A DNA stretch of 64,000 nt from Tritonibacter mobilis (GTDB lineage Bacteria > Pseudomonadota > Alphaproteobacteria > Rhodobacterales > Rhodobacteraceae), in assembly GCF_001681715.1 (NCBI RefSeq), contig NZ_LNWY01000008.1:1-64000 (forward strand). Direction: 5' to 3'. This document shows, in pieces, positions 27,489 through 37,465 of the stretch. The first letter of the stretch is position 1; each line of letters begins with the position of its first letter. Under the pieces are notes generated by a model. The model did not search any database. It was not told where the DNA came from and saw only the letters and a program-made list of their open reading frames with translations. Both the position numbers and the translations under genes were made by a program.

Positions 27489-27555
27489 GGCGAGCCTCGT
27501 CTTCTGATGGGGAGCGGGCGCTAGCGCAAAGGGGCTGCGCTGGCAAAAGTGGAAA

Positions 27556-27571
27556 GGGGGCCGATGCCCCC
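27556..27571 (-). promoter_or_regulatory. Hairpin between binding-protein and permease genes
   Basis: GGGGGC and GCCCCC around a CGAT tetraloop. On the minus strand it is followed by CCTTTCCACTTTTG, a weak T-rich tail. Placed just after the binding-protein gene, it probably causes partial termination or protects the upstream mRNA, so the binding protein is made in excess. Confidence 0.6.
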
Positions 27572-27601
27572 CTCCCGTGTTTCAGTTAGGGATCGGGGCG
27601 A

Positions 27602-28309
27602 TCAGAACTTGCCCTCGATCTCCCATTTGTCGAGCATCTCGTTGAGGGTGCCGTCTTCTTTCATTGATGCAATCGCTGCGTCGAATTTGCCGCGCAGTTC
27701 ATCGTCGGATTGACGGAACGCCATACCGATGCCGCCGCCCAGATAGACGTCACCAAGGAAGACGAGATCGGTTTCTTCAACGATCGGCGCAAGGAAGTCT
27801 TTGTCGGCCATAACCACGTCAACTTCGCCGGAGTTCACGGCAGCAATGGTTTCGTCCGGGGTCGGGAATTCAACGAGGGTTGCGCCGGATTCAGCCACGT
27901 GCGCGGCCTGAATGGTGCCGGACTGGGCTGCAACAACGCTTGCGTTCACGTCGAGCCCTTCAGACATCGCCGCATAAGCGGAGGGCGAGGGTAGGGTGTA
28001 ACCTTCGGTAAACGCAACAACTTCTTTGCGCTCATCCGTGATCGACATGCCTGCGATGATGGCATCGTAGTTGCCCGAAAGCAGGTTCGGAATGATCGAA
28101 TCCCAGTCGTTGGTGACCCACTCGCAGGTCAGCTCGGCACGTTTGCACAGCTCATCGCCCAGCTCGCGCTCGAACCCGTCAACTTCACCAGCATCGTTGA
28201 TGAAGTTGTAGGGAGGGTAGCCGCCCTCGGTGCCGAGGCGAATGGTGTCGGCCATTGCGAAGGTTGCGGACAGTGCCAGAGCGGCAGAGGCAAGAAGCAG
28301 AGATTTCAT
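27602..28309 (-). CDS. Polar amino acid ABC transporter periplasmic binding protein
   Basis: A 235-residue SBP of family 3 (HisJ/ArgT type). The signal peptide MKSLLLASAALALSATFAMA is followed by DTIRLGTEGGYPPYNFIND, then GFERELGDELCKRAELTCEWV and the ligand loop YDAIIAGMSITDERKEVVAF, all family hallmarks. Acidic residues and the C-terminal cysteine pair suggest a basic amino acid ligand, but this is inference. The start at 28309 has GGGAG upstream. Confidence 0.88.
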   Translation of the reverse strand: MKSLLLASAALALSATFAMADTIRLGTEGGYPPYNFINDAGEVDGFERELGDELCKRAELTCEWVTNDWDSIIPNLLSGNYDAIIAGMSITDERKEVVAFTEGYTLPSPSAYAAMSEGLDVNASVVAAQSGTIQAAHVAESGATLVEFPTPDETIAAVNSGEVDVVMADKDFLAPIVEETDLVFLGDVYLGGGIGMAFRQSDDELRGKFDAAIASMKEDGTLNEMLDKWEIEGKF

Positions 28310-28346
28310 GTGGTAACTCCCGTTATAGTGTTGGTCTGGTTTTTGG

Positions 28347-29126
28347 TTATTGGGCCTGTCGCGTGGACGACAGGAAGGCCCGCAGCCGTTCGCTGCGGGT
28401 ATTTCCAAAGATCTCGTCAGGGCAGCCTTCTTCTTCGATCAGCCCCTTGTGCAGGAACACAATATGATCAGAGACATCAGCCGCCATACGCATGTCGTGA
28501 GTGACGATAAGCATGGTGCGGCCCTCGCTGGCGAGGTCCTTGATGACCTTCACGACCTCTTGCTCCAGCTCGGGGTCAAGGGCAGAGGTCGGCTCGTCAA
28601 ACAAGAGCGCCTCGGGCTCCATGCAGAGCGCCCGCGCAATCGCGGCCCGCTGTTGCTGGCCACCGGACAGCTGCGCAGGATAGACGTCACATTTGTCACC
28701 GATTCCCACTTGGTCGAGATACTTGCGGGCGGATTTTTCGACCTCTGCACGGTCGCGCTTCAGCACTGTCAGCGGTGCTTCCATCACGTTTTGCAGAATG
28801 GTCATATGGGACCACAGGTTGAACTGCTGAAACACCATCGACAGATTGGTGCGGATGCGCAGCACCTGTTTGGGATCTGCGGGCTGGCGGGTGATCCCAC
28901 TGCCGCGCCACGAAATTGGCTCACCTTTGAACAGGATATCGCCCTGCTGACTGTCTTCGAGCAGGTTGCAACAGCGCAGAAGCGTGGATTTGCCGGAACC
29001 GGACGAGCCGATCAGAGACACCACATCGCCCCGCTTGGCGGTGATATCCACCCCTTTGATCACTTCCAAGTCGCCGTAGGATTTATGCAATCCGCGGATT
29101 TCGAGTACAGGGGTTTCGTCGGTCAA
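28347..29126 (-). CDS. Polar amino acid ABC transporter ATPase
   Basis: A 259-residue ATPase of the HisP/GlnQ type. Walker A is GSSGSGKSTLLR near residues 37-48, the signature is LSGGQQQRAAIARAL and Walker B is ALLFDEPTSALDPE. The HisP-type insertion between Walker A and signature (ITRQPADPKQVLRIRTNLSM) is present. The start appears to be TTG at 29126, since no ATG or GTG lies between it and LEIRGLHKSYG. It is the first gene of the transporter operon, an order (ATPase, SBP, two permeases) common in Rhodobacterales. Confidence 0.88.
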   Translation of the reverse strand: MTDETPVLEIRGLHKSYGDLEVIKGVDITAKRGDVVSLIGSSGSGKSTLLRCCNLLEDSQQGDILFKGEPISWRGSGITRQPADPKQVLRIRTNLSMVFQQFNLWSHMTILQNVMEAPLTVLKRDRAEVEKSARKYLDQVGIGDKCDVYPAQLSGGQQQRAAIARALCMEPEALLFDEPTSALDPELEQEVVKVIKDLASEGRTMLIVTHDMRMAADVSDHIVFLHKGLIEEEGCPDEIFGNTRSERLRAFLSSTRQAQ

Positions 29127-29306
29127 GGTTACATCGTCCGGCTGTTATGTGAAGTGGCCCCTATTGGACCAACTTTCCGGTCGATTGCAATGCGCAAAGG
29201 GGGTGCGAGAGGGGGCAAAACGGCAATTTCGCTACGGAAACTGCCGGAACGGGCAAAGTTGCCCCTGATGCCCACCGATGAGGTGTACGCCGACGCGCAG
29301 CGGATT

Positions 29307-30077
29307 TCAGTGCGCGCGCGCAAGGCGGTCCATCACCAAGGTTGGCCCCGGAGGGGTTGGCACCGCGAGGTAGTCACTTGGTGTTGTCGCGATGATTTTT
29401 TTCAGATGCAGGGTTTCGCGGTGCTCTGGCGCCAGCGTATCCAGTGCGCGTTGCAAAGCAGACAGGATCGCGCCTGCATCCTGCGAAAGCGCGGTGATGA
29501 ATGGCAGGGCTGGCGTGGGTTCGGTGCGTTCCAATTCGCATAGGGACGACACCAGGTCAGGTTCATAGTCTTGCAGCATCTGATAGGTCAGCGCGTCGAT
29601 ACTGGCAAAATCTGCGCGCCCCTCCGCCACGGCCTCGGCCGAGGCCTGATGACTGCCTGTTTCCAGTAATTCGCCCGGCAACATATCGTCTGCGCGCATC
29701 CGCATCATCGCGGCAGCCCAGCCTGATTGCGATATCGGATCATTATAGGCAAAACGGCTTCCGGCGAATTTCGTCAACGCAGTGCCCTTGCGGTCGGCAT
29801 CGGCAATCATCACGCTGTTGTAATGTCCTTCGGGGCACCCCGGCAGACCATAATCAGGCGTCCCCACAAGTTCGACATCGCCATAAAGACGAGCGCGATA
29901 GGGCAACCCGCAGGTCTGCGCCAACAACAAATCCGGCGAGCGCCAAGCCTGCCAAAGATCCATGTCACGTGTGAGAGCTTCGGGCCCTTGTCCAATTTCT
30001 GCGCGAATGGCGGCCCAAAACGCATCATTTGCTGCTGCCGTCTCTTTGCGGTCATACATCGGCAGTAGGGCGATCAT
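29307..30077 (-). CDS. PhnD-like phosphate/phosphonate-binding fold protein, apparently cytoplasmic
   Basis: A 256-residue protein resembling the PhnD/phosphite-binding SBP family: it starts MIALLPMYDRKETAAANDAFWA, and RFAYNDPISQSGWAAAMMRM and RADFASIDALTYQMLQ match the ligand-cleft motifs. No signal peptide is visible, so it is probably not a transport SBP. No phn transporter genes are adjacent. It is translationally coupled (ATGA) to two TerB-like genes. Its role is unknown; a ligand-sensing function is possible. Confidence 0.7.
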   Translation of the reverse strand: MIALLPMYDRKETAAANDAFWAAIRAEIGQGPEALTRDMDLWQAWRSPDLLLAQTCGLPYRARLYGDVELVGTPDYGLPGCPEGHYNSVMIADADRKGTALTKFAGSRFAYNDPISQSGWAAAMMRMRADDMLPGELLETGSHQASAEAVAEGRADFASIDALTYQMLQDYEPDLVSSLCELERTEPTPALPFITALSQDAGAILSALQRALDTLAPEHRETLHLKKIIATTPSDYLAVPTPPGPTLVMDRLARAH

Positions 30078-30517
30078 GCGCGGCTCTCCGCCCGCTTGCG
30101 CGCCATTGCACTGTCGACGTCATTGACGCCCAGAAGGTTGGCGGCAAGGCGGATCAAGGCATCCTCTTCGGCGTCACGTTTGCCATCTGCAAGGGCGACC
30201 TGCCAAAGGGTTTCCACCACCCCTGTGCGGTCCTCATAAGGGACTGCGTCTTTGATCGCGCGGGTGAAGCGTACGGTGTCAGGTGCCTCGGCCTCTAGCC
30301 CTTCGCCTTGTTCCCGCAAGATTTGCGCGGCCCCAGAATCCAATTGGAAGCGGCTGCGCAGGATGCGATCAATTCGGTCGCGCTCGGTGTCGGAATAACT
30401 CTCATCCGAACGCGCAAGGCGTACCAGCAATGCGGTCAATGCAAGGCGCGCGTCCTCGTCTGGCAGGATCGCGGGGGCAGGGGCCAGCAGCTTATCCAGA
30501 AAATCCTTGAATATCAT
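30074..30517 (-). CDS. TerB-like protein 2
   Basis: A 147-residue, all-helical TerB-type domain with the family acidic motif near the C-terminus (VALADGKRDAEEDALIRLAANLLGV) and the N-terminal LALTALLVRLARSDESYSDTERDRI. TerB domains bind metal through conserved acidic residues and are found in stress and envelope systems. It overlaps the next gene by 4 bases and is itself overlapped by the preceding TerB-like gene, with which it shares architecture, suggesting a tandem duplication. A short N-terminal hydrophobic stretch precedes the domain. Confidence 0.8.
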   Translation of the reverse strand: MIFKDFLDKLLAPAPAILPDEDARLALTALLVRLARSDESYSDTERDRIDRILRSRFQLDSGAAQILREQGEGLEAEAPDTVRFTRAIKDAVPYEDRTGVVETLWQVALADGKRDAEEDALIRLAANLLGVNDVDSAMARKRAESRA

Positions 30518-30984
30518 GCATCCCCCTGCGGCACTGGTTGCGTGTCCAATTTTGAGCGTGCGCGTGCGCGGGCACGTTTGTTGTCGATCACCGACAGGCC
30601 CATGGCCTTGCAGGCATCGTTGACGATTTCGATCTCGCCTTCGTGCTCGCGATTGTCCGCCAGCACAACTTCCCACAGCGCATCCAAAGCCGCGAGACGC
30701 TCTTCGAGGCCGGTGGTTTCGCGGATCAGGCGGCCAAATGTATCCGTCTCCGGTGCGGCGGCATGCAGTTTTTCACAGGTTGCGCGCACCTTTGCGGCCT
30801 CAAGCGCGTTGTGGCCGTAAAGGCGCGCCAGAATGCGGTCGATCAGGCTGATCTCTTCCACAAGATAGGCGCGGTCGGACTGTGCAATCCGCACCAACAG
30901 TGCCCCCAACGCCAGTTCTGCGTCCGGATCGGGCAGGTTCGGGCTTTGCGGTGGGCGAAAGGCCTGAAACAGCTTCTTCAGCAT
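30514..30984 (-). CDS. TerB-like protein 1
   Basis: A 156-residue TerB-type helical protein with LALGALLVRIAQSDRAYLVEEISLIDRI and an acidic C-terminal motif around VVLADNREHEGEIEIVNDACKAMGL. The ATG at 30984 with GAGGAG upstream was chosen over a TTG at 30987. A basic tail (KRARARARSK) distinguishes it from its paralogue downstream. It is the first gene of the TerB-TerB-PhnD-like operon. Confidence 0.8.
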   Translation of the reverse strand: MLKKLFQAFRPPQSPNLPDPDAELALGALLVRIAQSDRAYLVEEISLIDRILARLYGHNALEAAKVRATCEKLHAAAPETDTFGRLIRETTGLEERLAALDALWEVVLADNREHEGEIEIVNDACKAMGLSVIDNKRARARARSKLDTQPVPQGDA

Positions 30985-31006
30985 CAAAAACTCCTCTTCG
31001 GCGGCG

Positions 31007-31300
31007 TCAGCCGTCGTAGCCTTCGATTATTTCCATATCGCCGGTCGAAACCGGATCTCTGAGCGCCTTGGCCTGCTGGTAAGCGACGCTATCATAGCAG
31101 GCTTTGGCCGTGGTGAAGTCCTCAAACTCAATCACAACAGTGCGCGCGCGCATCTGTCCTTCGCGCACTTCTTTCGTCCCACCTCGGACCAGAAATCGTG
31201 CACCATACTCGCGAAAAGGGACTGCATTGGCATCAATATACGCCTTGTAGCGCTCCATGTCGTCAATATCGACATGTGCGACCCAATACCCCTTGGCCAT
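31007..31300 (-). CDS. DUF1330 family protein
   Basis: A 97-residue dimeric alpha/beta-barrel (ferredoxin-like) protein starting MAKGYWVAHVDIDDMERYKAYIDANA. The family signature RFLVRGGTKEVREG is near the middle, and the C-terminus FEDFTTAKACYDSVAYQQAKALR is typical. The function of DUF1330 proteins is unknown. The ATG at 31300 gives the normal length; upstream in-frame residues are unconserved. Confidence 0.85.
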   Translation of the reverse strand: MAKGYWVAHVDIDDMERYKAYIDANAVPFREYGARFLVRGGTKEVREGQMRARTVVIEFEDFTTAKACYDSVAYQQAKALRDPVSTGDMEIIEGYDG

Positions 31301-31460
31301 GTTCTTTCCCCACCTTCTCCGGGCCGGTGACCGGCCTCTATCGTTTCGCGTTCCAAGCTGAACCAGAACACGGGCTTTGGCAATCACCACCTATAGGCGA
31401 TTGTCGATAATTTCACGGGGAAAGGCCCTCGGTGTGCAGCTTGGGTGCATAACGTTACAA

Positions 31461-31497
31461 AACAAAACGCCCGGAACCAGTGTCCGGGCGTTTTGTT
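31461..31497 (-). terminator. valS terminator
   Basis: A 15-base perfect stem (AACAAAACGCCCGGA with TCCGGGCGTTTTGTT) lies just downstream of valS on the minus strand. The arm itself supplies the T-run on both strands. Confidence 0.88.
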
Positions 31498-31515
31498 GAA
31501 CGGACTACAGCCGCA

Positions 31516-34500
31516 TCAACCGATTTCAGCAAGGCGGGCAAGTGCCTCTTTGAGCTTGGTTTCTTCCTCTTCGCGTGCAGCAAGGTTTTCGCGGGCCTCT
31601 TCAACCACCTCATCAGGGGCCGAGGCCACAAATTTGGGGTTGTTCAATCGACCACGCAGACCGCCGAGTTCCTTTGCGAGCTTGCCGAGGGATTTCTCCA
31701 GCCGTGCCTTTTCGCCGTCGATGTCGATGATGTCGGCCAGCGGCAGCAGGAAGGACGCACCGGGCGCAGAAATCGACACGCAGCCCTTGGGCGCGGTCTC
31801 GACCTTGCTCAGGTTCTCAATACGCGCAAGGCGTTTGATCAGCGTCTCATTGGCGTCCCAGGCGGCCTGACCGGCGTCGTCGATATCGGTGACCAGCATA
31901 TCCACATAAAGCCCGGCGGGCACATGCATCTGAGCGCGGGCAGAGCGGGTGTTCTCGATGACCGAGATTACCCAGTTCATCTCCGCATCCGCCTCGGGCT
32001 TCACCAGATCGGCGGCCGTGTAGGTCGGCCAGTCTGCATGCACCAGCATCGTGGCGCGCGTGCCTGTCGCGCCCCAAAGCTCCTCGGTGATGAAGGGCAT
32101 GATCGGGTGCAACAGGATCATGCACTGATCCATCACCCAACGCATGGTGGCGCGAGTCTCGGCCTGTGCCTTGGCATCATCGCCTTGCAGCAGCGGCTTT
32201 GACAGCTCCACATACCAGTCGCAGACCTTGCCCCAGACAAAGCCATAAAGCGCCTGTGCCGCGTCGTTGAAGCGGAAACCCTCCATAGCCTCGTCCACCG
32301 CCTCGCGCACGCGGGTAGTTTCGCCGATGATCCAGGCGTTGACGGCGGCCCTGGGGGCGAGCTGGTCGACGGTCAGCTGCGGCACGGCGTCGGCAAAGAC
32401 CTCGTTCATCTCGGCAAAACGCACGGCGTTCCACAGCTTGGTGCCGAAGTTGCGATAGCCCGCGATGCGCTGCATATCCAGTTTCAGCACGCCACCTAGA
32501 GAGGCCATCGCCGCATTGGTGAAGCGCAGCGCGTCGGCGCCGTATTCCTCGATGATTTCCAGCGGGTCGACCACATTGCCGGTGGATTTCGACATCTTCT
32601 TGCCCTTGGCATCGCGCACGAGGCCATGCAGGTAGACGGTGTCAAAGGGGATGCGCTCCTGCACCGGCAGGTTTTCGTCCAGCACCGCCAGCTGCATCAT
32701 CATCATGCGCGCAACCCAGAAGAACAGGATGTCCTGACCGGTGACTAGGGTCGAGGTCGGGAAATACTTGGACGTCTCCTCGGTCCATTCCGGCCAGCCC
32801 AGCGTGCCGATCGGCCAGAGGCCGGAAGAGAACCAAGTGTCCAGCACGTCGGGGTCACGGAACATCGGCACCTGCATCGGCCCCTCAAAGCTCCGGATGG
32901 TGCCTTCGGTGCGCACATCCATCAGCTTGCGCTGTTCGGCGAGGATTTCGACCGCTTCCTGCTGATCTGCAACAATGCGGAATTCGGTGCCCTCGGCGGA
33001 TTGCAGGCGGGCTTTTTCAAGCGCTTCCTCTTCGGTCGCGGCACAGATTGGATACCAGTCGTCCTCACCCGGGACGTACCAGACCGGGATCTGATGCCCC
33101 CACCAGAGCTGGCGCGAGATGCACCAGGGCTCGATGTTTTCCAGCCAGTGGAAATAGGTCTTCTCGCCCGACTCCGGCATGATCTTAACATCGCCATTGC
33201 GCACGGCATCCAGTGCCGGGCCTACAACCTTTTCGGCGTCGACGAACCATTGGTCGGTCAGCATCGGCTCAATCACCACCTTGGAGCGGTCGCCAAAGGG
33301 CTGCATGATCGGCTTGTTTTCGACGTAAGGCACGATCTGCGTGACCTCGGTTTCGTTGCCGTCCTCATCCTTCACCAATGAGGTGATGGTCTGCATCACC
33401 GCGAGGCCCTCGTCGGTGATTTCCTGCACCACCAGCTTGCGCGCCTCAAAGCGGTCCAATCCGCGCAGGTGATCGGGGACGAGGTTGATGGCATCCACCT
33501 CGTTCTCGGTGAACTCCGCACCTTTGGCATGGGCCTGAGCTTTGGCGGCCTCATTGGCGTAGGGGGCACCATCGGCGCGCATCGCGCCCTTCATGTCCAT
33601 CAGGCGATACATCGGAATACCGCCGCGTTTGGCGACCTGATAGTCATTGAAGTCATGCGCGCCGGTGATCTTCACAGCACCCGAGCCAAAGTCCTTGTCC
33701 GGGTATTCATCGGTGATGATCGGGATCAGGCGGCGGTGTTCCTTGGGGCCGACCGGGATTTCCACCAGTTTGCCGACGATAGGCGCATAGCGCTCGTCCG
33801 AAGGGTGCACCGCAACCGCGCCATCGCCCAGCATAGTTTCGGGGCGGGTGGTGGCGATGGAGATATAGTCACGCTCTTCCTCAAGCGTGACGTTGCCGTC
33901 TTCGTCTTTCTCGACGTAGGTGTAGGTCGCGCCGCCCGCCAGCGGGTACTTAAAATGCCACATGTGGCCGGCGACTTCGATATTTTCCACCTCAAGGTCG
34001 GAAATCGCAGTCTCGAAATGCGGGTCCCAGTTGACCAGCCGCTTGCCACGGTAGATCAGGCCCTTGTTGTACATCTCCACAAAGACCTTGATGACCGCAT
34101 CGTGGAAGTTGGGCGAGTTCTCATGCCCGGTGCGGGTGTCGCCCGCCGCACCCGCCATGGTGAAGGCGGTGCGACCATAGTCACACGACGCGCCGAGGCG
34201 CTTGAGCTGGTTGATGATGGTGCCGCCGGACTGTTCTTTCCATTCCCAGACTTTCTCCAAGAACTTCTCGCGCCCCAGTTCGCGACGCGAAGGCTGCTGG
34301 GTTTCCGCCAGCTTGCGCTCCACCACCATCTGCGTGGCGATCCCTGCATGATCGGTGCCGGGCTGCCATAGCGTGTCAAAGCCCTGCATACGCTTCCAAC
34401 GGATCAGGATATCCTGCAATGTATTGTTGAAAGCATGACCCATGTGCAAGACGCCGGTGACGTTTGGGGGCGGGATCATGATGCAATAGGTCGACGCGCC

Positions 34501-34602
34501 GGGCTTGGCGTTTGCGCTTGCGGTAAAACAGCCCGCCTTTTCCCAAGCGTCAAACAGGCGGCTCTCCGCCTCGGCTGCGTTAAAGGTCTTGTCCAGTGCC
34601 AT
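31516..34602 (-). CDS. valS: Valyl-tRNA synthetase
   Basis: A 1028-residue class I synthetase that charges tRNA-Val. The HIGH-type motif is [16 protein letters not shown] near the N-terminus, the KMSKS motif is [11 protein letters not shown] near residue 665, and [14 protein letters not shown] and the CP1 editing domain lie between. A C-terminal coiled-coil arm ([19 protein letters not shown]) completes the ValS architecture and separates it from IleS. The start at 34602 ([13 protein letters not shown]) was chosen over longer frames with unconserved N-termini. Confidence 0.96.
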   Translation of the reverse strand: MALDKTFNAAEAESRLFDAWEKAGCFTASANAKPGASTYCIMIPPPNVTGVLHMGHAFNNTLQDILIRWKRMQGFDTLWQPGTDHAGIATQMVVERKLAETQQPSRRELGREKFLEKVWEWKEQSGGTIINQLKRLGASCDYGRTAFTMAGAAGDTRTGHENSPNFHDAVIKVFVEMYNKGLIYRGKRLVNWDPHFETAISDLEVENIEVAGHMWHFKYPLAGGATYTYVEKDEDGNVTLEEERDYISIATTRPETMLGDGAVAVHPSDERYAPIVGKLVEIPVGPKEHRRLIPIITDEYPDKDFGSGAVKITGAHDFNDYQVAKRGGIPMYRLMDMKGAMRADGAPYANEAAKAQAHAKGAEFTENEVDAINLVPDHLRGLDRFEARKLVVQEITDEGLAVMQTITSLVKDEDGNETEVTQIVPYVENKPIMQPFGDRSKVVIEPMLTDQWFVDAEKVVGPALDAVRNGDVKIMPESGEKTYFHWLENIEPWCISRQLWWGHQIPVWYVPGEDDWYPICAATEEEALEKARLQSAEGTEFRIVADQQEAVEILAEQRKLMDVRTEGTIRSFEGPMQVPMFRDPDVLDTWFSSGLWPIGTLGWPEWTEETSKYFPTSTLVTGQDILFFWVARMMMMQLAVLDENLPVQERIPFDTVYLHGLVRDAKGKKMSKSTGNVVDPLEIIEEYGADALRFTNAAMASLGGVLKLDMQRIAGYRNFGTKLWNAVRFAEMNEVFADAVPQLTVDQLAPRAAVNAWIIGETTRVREAVDEAMEGFRFNDAAQALYGFVWGKVCDWYVELSKPLLQGDDAKAQAETRATMRWVMDQCMILLHPIMPFITEELWGATGTRATMLVHADWPTYTAADLVKPEADAEMNWVISVIENTRSARAQMHVPAGLYVDMLVTDIDDAGQAAWDANETLIKRLARIENLSKVETAPKGCVSISAPGASFLLPLADIIDIDGEKARLEKSLGKLAKELGGLRGRLNNPKFVASAPDEVVEEARENLAAREEEETKLKEALARLAEIG

Positions 34603-34840
34603 GTCAGATGCCCCGTGCGTCGCGTCTTGAAATCTCAGATAGTGGGTCAAAGCCCGCATTTGGTCCTCCAATAACGAATGCCGCTTCAAAGGGAAAGTGT
34701 CGAACCATCGTGGAAAACTTTGCAGATCTTGCAAGCTGGGTGTGTGCCGATAACCCGCTATTAAGTCTTATTTGAAATAAAGGTCGCCAAGGGACGCAGC
34801 CCACCCCACTCACCACTCCCAACTGCGCCCCCCTCCATTT

Positions 34841-34920
34841 GAAAGTCCCGGTACTCGTGCCCGGTCAGGTCTGACGCGTATCCCGCGAACCTGACCGGGT
34901 ACACGAGGTCCGGGGCTTTC
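34841..34920. repeat. Long imperfect inverted repeat
   Basis: The left arm (34841-34870) and right arm (34889-34920) are complementary over about 30 bases, with a few mismatches and a 2-base bulge, around an 18-base loop. The innermost 15 bases of the arms (GTGCCCGGTCAGGT region) pair best. It sits in the 553-base gap between valS and the CoxL-like gene. The rest of the gap (34603-34840 and 34921-35155) holds no gene that I can see, apart from the repeat at 34977. Confidence 0.6.
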
Positions 34921-34976
34921 TTGTTCTGGGCGTTAGGTGTGTTGTTGGCTGATACACGAGGGAATTGCTCCCGCCA

Positions 34977-35008
34977 CCGCGATGCGCATCGCGCAGCGCA
35001 ATACCTCA
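34977..35008. repeat. Intergenic repeat, copy 2
   Basis: This 32-base element is identical to 8553-8584 at 28 of 32 positions; the differences cluster in the central triplet. Like copy 1 it follows a CTCCCGCC string. Confidence 0.55.
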
Positions 35009-35155
35009 AGTACCATCGCATCGAGGTTCGCTGTGACCATGTATCGAGTGATAGCGGCTGGAATTTTCTCTCAGCATTGTCACGCGATCACTGGACAAGC
35101 CTGTCTCGCGCATTAGGCTCCGCCTGAGCTGAGCGCAGGCAGAGGGAGCCATCTC

Positions 35156-37465
35156 ATGAACCAACGCGTCGAGAAATTTGGAAAAAGTCAGCCGCTCGCA
35201 CGGGTGGAAGATCAGCGTTTGCTGACAGGTCAGGGTCGCTACATCGAAGATACGATGCCACAGGGCGCGTTGCGGGCCTTTGTCTTTCGCAGCCCCGTCG
35301 CCCATGGTGAGATCACGACACTCAACGTCGAGGATGCGCGCGAGGCGGATGGTGTTCATCTGGTGATCACGCAGGCCGATCTGGTTGAGGCCGGTATTGA
35401 GGCCCATCTGGACGGGGTGGTGGTGAATAATATCGACGGCAGCAAGGGCGCGGCTCCCGAGCGCCCCGTGCTGGCGGGTCATCGTGTGCGCTACGTCGGC
35501 GAGCCTGTGGCGGTGGTCATCGCTGAGACCATGGAACAGGCCCGTGACGCGGCTGAGATGATCGAGTTCGACTATGATGATCTCGATGTGAAACTGGGCC
35601 TGACAGTGGGGGGACCCCAGATCCACCCGGAAGCGTCGGACAATCGCGCCTTCAACTGGGGTCTTGGCGATAGAGAGGCGACAGAAGCTGCCTTTGCGCA
35701 GGCCGCCCACAGAGTGAGCCTGCAAGTGGCCGACAACCGGATCATTGTAAATTCGATGGAGCCACGCGGTTGCCACGCCACTTGGGAAGATGGTCGGATG
35801 CATTTCCACTACGGCGGGCAAGGTGTCTGGGCCATGAAAGAGCAACTGGCCAAGAAATTACATCTCTCAGAAGACAATGTGCATGTGGTGACGCCGGATG
35901 TGGGCGGCGGCTTTGGCATGAAGGCAATGCCGTATCCAGAATATTTTGCAGTGGCGCATGCGGCGCGAGTTCTTGATCGGCCAGTTGGCTGGATGTCGGA
36001 TCGTACCGAAGCAATGCTGAGCGACAACGGCGGGCGAGATCTGACCTCTCTGGCTGAATTGGCCTTTGATGAAAATCTGAAAATCACGGCTTACCGTGTC
36101 CACACGCAATGTAACCTTGGGGCTTATAACTCCCACTTTGGTCAGCCGATCCAGACGCAGCTGTTTTCGCGCGTACTTGCTGGGGTTTACGACATTCAGA
36201 CTGCGTGGCTGGAGGTCGATGGCATCTATACCAACACAACGCAGGTCGATGCCTATCGCGGCGCGGGGCGACCAGAGGCCATTTATGTGCTGGAGCGGGT
36301 AATGGACCGCGCGGCGCGGGATCTCGGTGTTGACCCGATGGAACTGCGGCGCAGGAATTTCATCGCGCCTCAAAAATTTCCCTACAAGACCGTCACCGAT
36401 GAAACCTATGACGTCGGCGATTTTAATCTCGTCCTCGACCGGCTGGTGCAAGAGGCCGACCTGGCTGGATTTGAAACCCGGCGCGCAAAGAATGCGGCAG
36501 AGGGACGTTACCGGGGCGCGGGCCTTTGTTACTATATCGAAAGTATTTTGGGCGATCCTTCAGAAACCGCAGACGTCGAATTTCTGGAGGACGGCCGGGT
36601 GAACATCTATGTGGGCACGCAAAGCAACGGACAAGGACACGAAACTGTCTTTGCCAAGTTCCTTGCGGACCAGACCGGCATTCCTGTCAGTGCGATTGAG
36701 GTCATCCAAGGTGACAGTGACCGTATTGCCAAGGGCGGCGGTACGGGCGGCTCTCGGTCTGTCACGACGCAGGCCAATGCAACCCTGGCCACGGTCGATA
36801 AGATGGTGGCGGCCTTCACACCCTTCCTTGCGGAGGAAATGGGCGTCGAAGAGAGTGCTGTCGACTTTGATGGTGAGACCTTCCGCGCACCGGGGTCGAA
36901 CCTGACACCAACGGTGCTCGAAGCGGCTGATCTTGCACGTGAAAGGGGGCGCACGGACCTGTTGCGCCATCAGGCGGAGGCTTCATTGCCGGGGCGATCT
37001 TTCCCCAATGGTGCCCACCTCGCGGAGGTCGTGATCGACACGGAGACCGGACAATCGCGTGTGGACCGCTATACGGTGGTCGATGATTTTGGTAATCTGA
37101 TCAACCCGATGCTTGCCGAAGGTCAGGTTCATGGCGGGGTCGCGCAGGGCCTCGGGCAGGCGATGCTTGAACATGTGGTTTATGATGCCGATGGCCAGTT
37201 GCTCACGGCAACGTTCATGGACTACGCGATGCCCCGCGCTGAGGATATGCCTTGGGTTGGCTTCACGTCCGAACCTGTGCCCTCCACCCAGAACCCTATG
37301 GGCATGAAGGGCTGTGGCGAGGCAGGGACCGTTGGCGCGCTGGCGGCCGTGGCCAATGCGGTTCAGGACGCGCTCTGGGATCAGGGCATCCGGCAGGTGG
37401 ACATGCCGTTCACACCGGTCAAACTATGGGAGTTGATCAAGGATGTTCCTCAAGCGGCTGAGTAA
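35156..37465 (+). CDS. Xanthine-dehydrogenase-family molybdopterin-binding subunit (form II CoxL-like)
   Basis: A 769-residue large subunit of a molybdenum hydroxylase. The N-terminal Ald_Xan_dh hammerhead domain (SQPLARVEDQRLLTGQGRYI) is followed by Mo-cofactor domains with GGFGMK. The active-site loop is AYRGAGR near residues 366-372, which marks form II and not the CO-dehydrogenase loop AYXCSFR. The C-terminal molybdenum-ligating Glu is in GCGEAGTVGA near residue 723. The usual medium (FAD) and small (2Fe-2S) subunit genes are absent on either side, so it is an orphan here. Its stop overlaps the next gene by 23 bases. Confidence 0.9.
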   Translation: MNQRVEKFGKSQPLARVEDQRLLTGQGRYIEDTMPQGALRAFVFRSPVAHGEITTLNVEDAREADGVHLVITQADLVEAGIEAHLDGVVVNNIDGSKGAAPERPVLAGHRVRYVGEPVAVVIAETMEQARDAAEMIEFDYDDLDVKLGLTVGGPQIHPEASDNRAFNWGLGDREATEAAFAQAAHRVSLQVADNRIIVNSMEPRGCHATWEDGRMHFHYGGQGVWAMKEQLAKKLHLSEDNVHVVTPDVGGGFGMKAMPYPEYFAVAHAARVLDRPVGWMSDRTEAMLSDNGGRDLTSLAELAFDENLKITAYRVHTQCNLGAYNSHFGQPIQTQLFSRVLAGVYDIQTAWLEVDGIYTNTTQVDAYRGAGRPEAIYVLERVMDRAARDLGVDPMELRRRNFIAPQKFPYKTVTDETYDVGDFNLVLDRLVQEADLAGFETRRAKNAAEGRYRGAGLCYYIESILGDPSETADVEFLEDGRVNIYVGTQSNGQGHETVFAKFLADQTGIPVSAIEVIQGDSDRIAKGGGTGGSRSVTTQANATLATVDKMVAAFTPFLAEEMGVEESAVDFDGETFRAPGSNLTPTVLEAADLARERGRTDLLRHQAEASLPGRSFPNGAHLAEVVIDTETGQSRVDRYTVVDDFGNLINPMLAEGQVHGGVAQGLGQAMLEHVVYDADGQLLTATFMDYAMPRAEDMPWVGFTSEPVPSTQNPMGMKGCGEAGTVGALAAVANAVQDALWDQGIRQVDMPFTPVKLWELIKDVPQAAE

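Noticed and set aside
28350-29543. 397-codon plus-strand open frame
   Set aside because: Antisense to the amino acid ABC ATPase and the gap behind it; no recognisable domain.
33469-34371. 300-codon plus-strand open frame
   Set aside because: Antisense to valS.
35156-37465. Carbon monoxide dehydrogenase large subunit (coxL form I)
   Set aside because: The loop is AYRGAGR, not the form I AYXCSFR, and coxM/coxS are absent.
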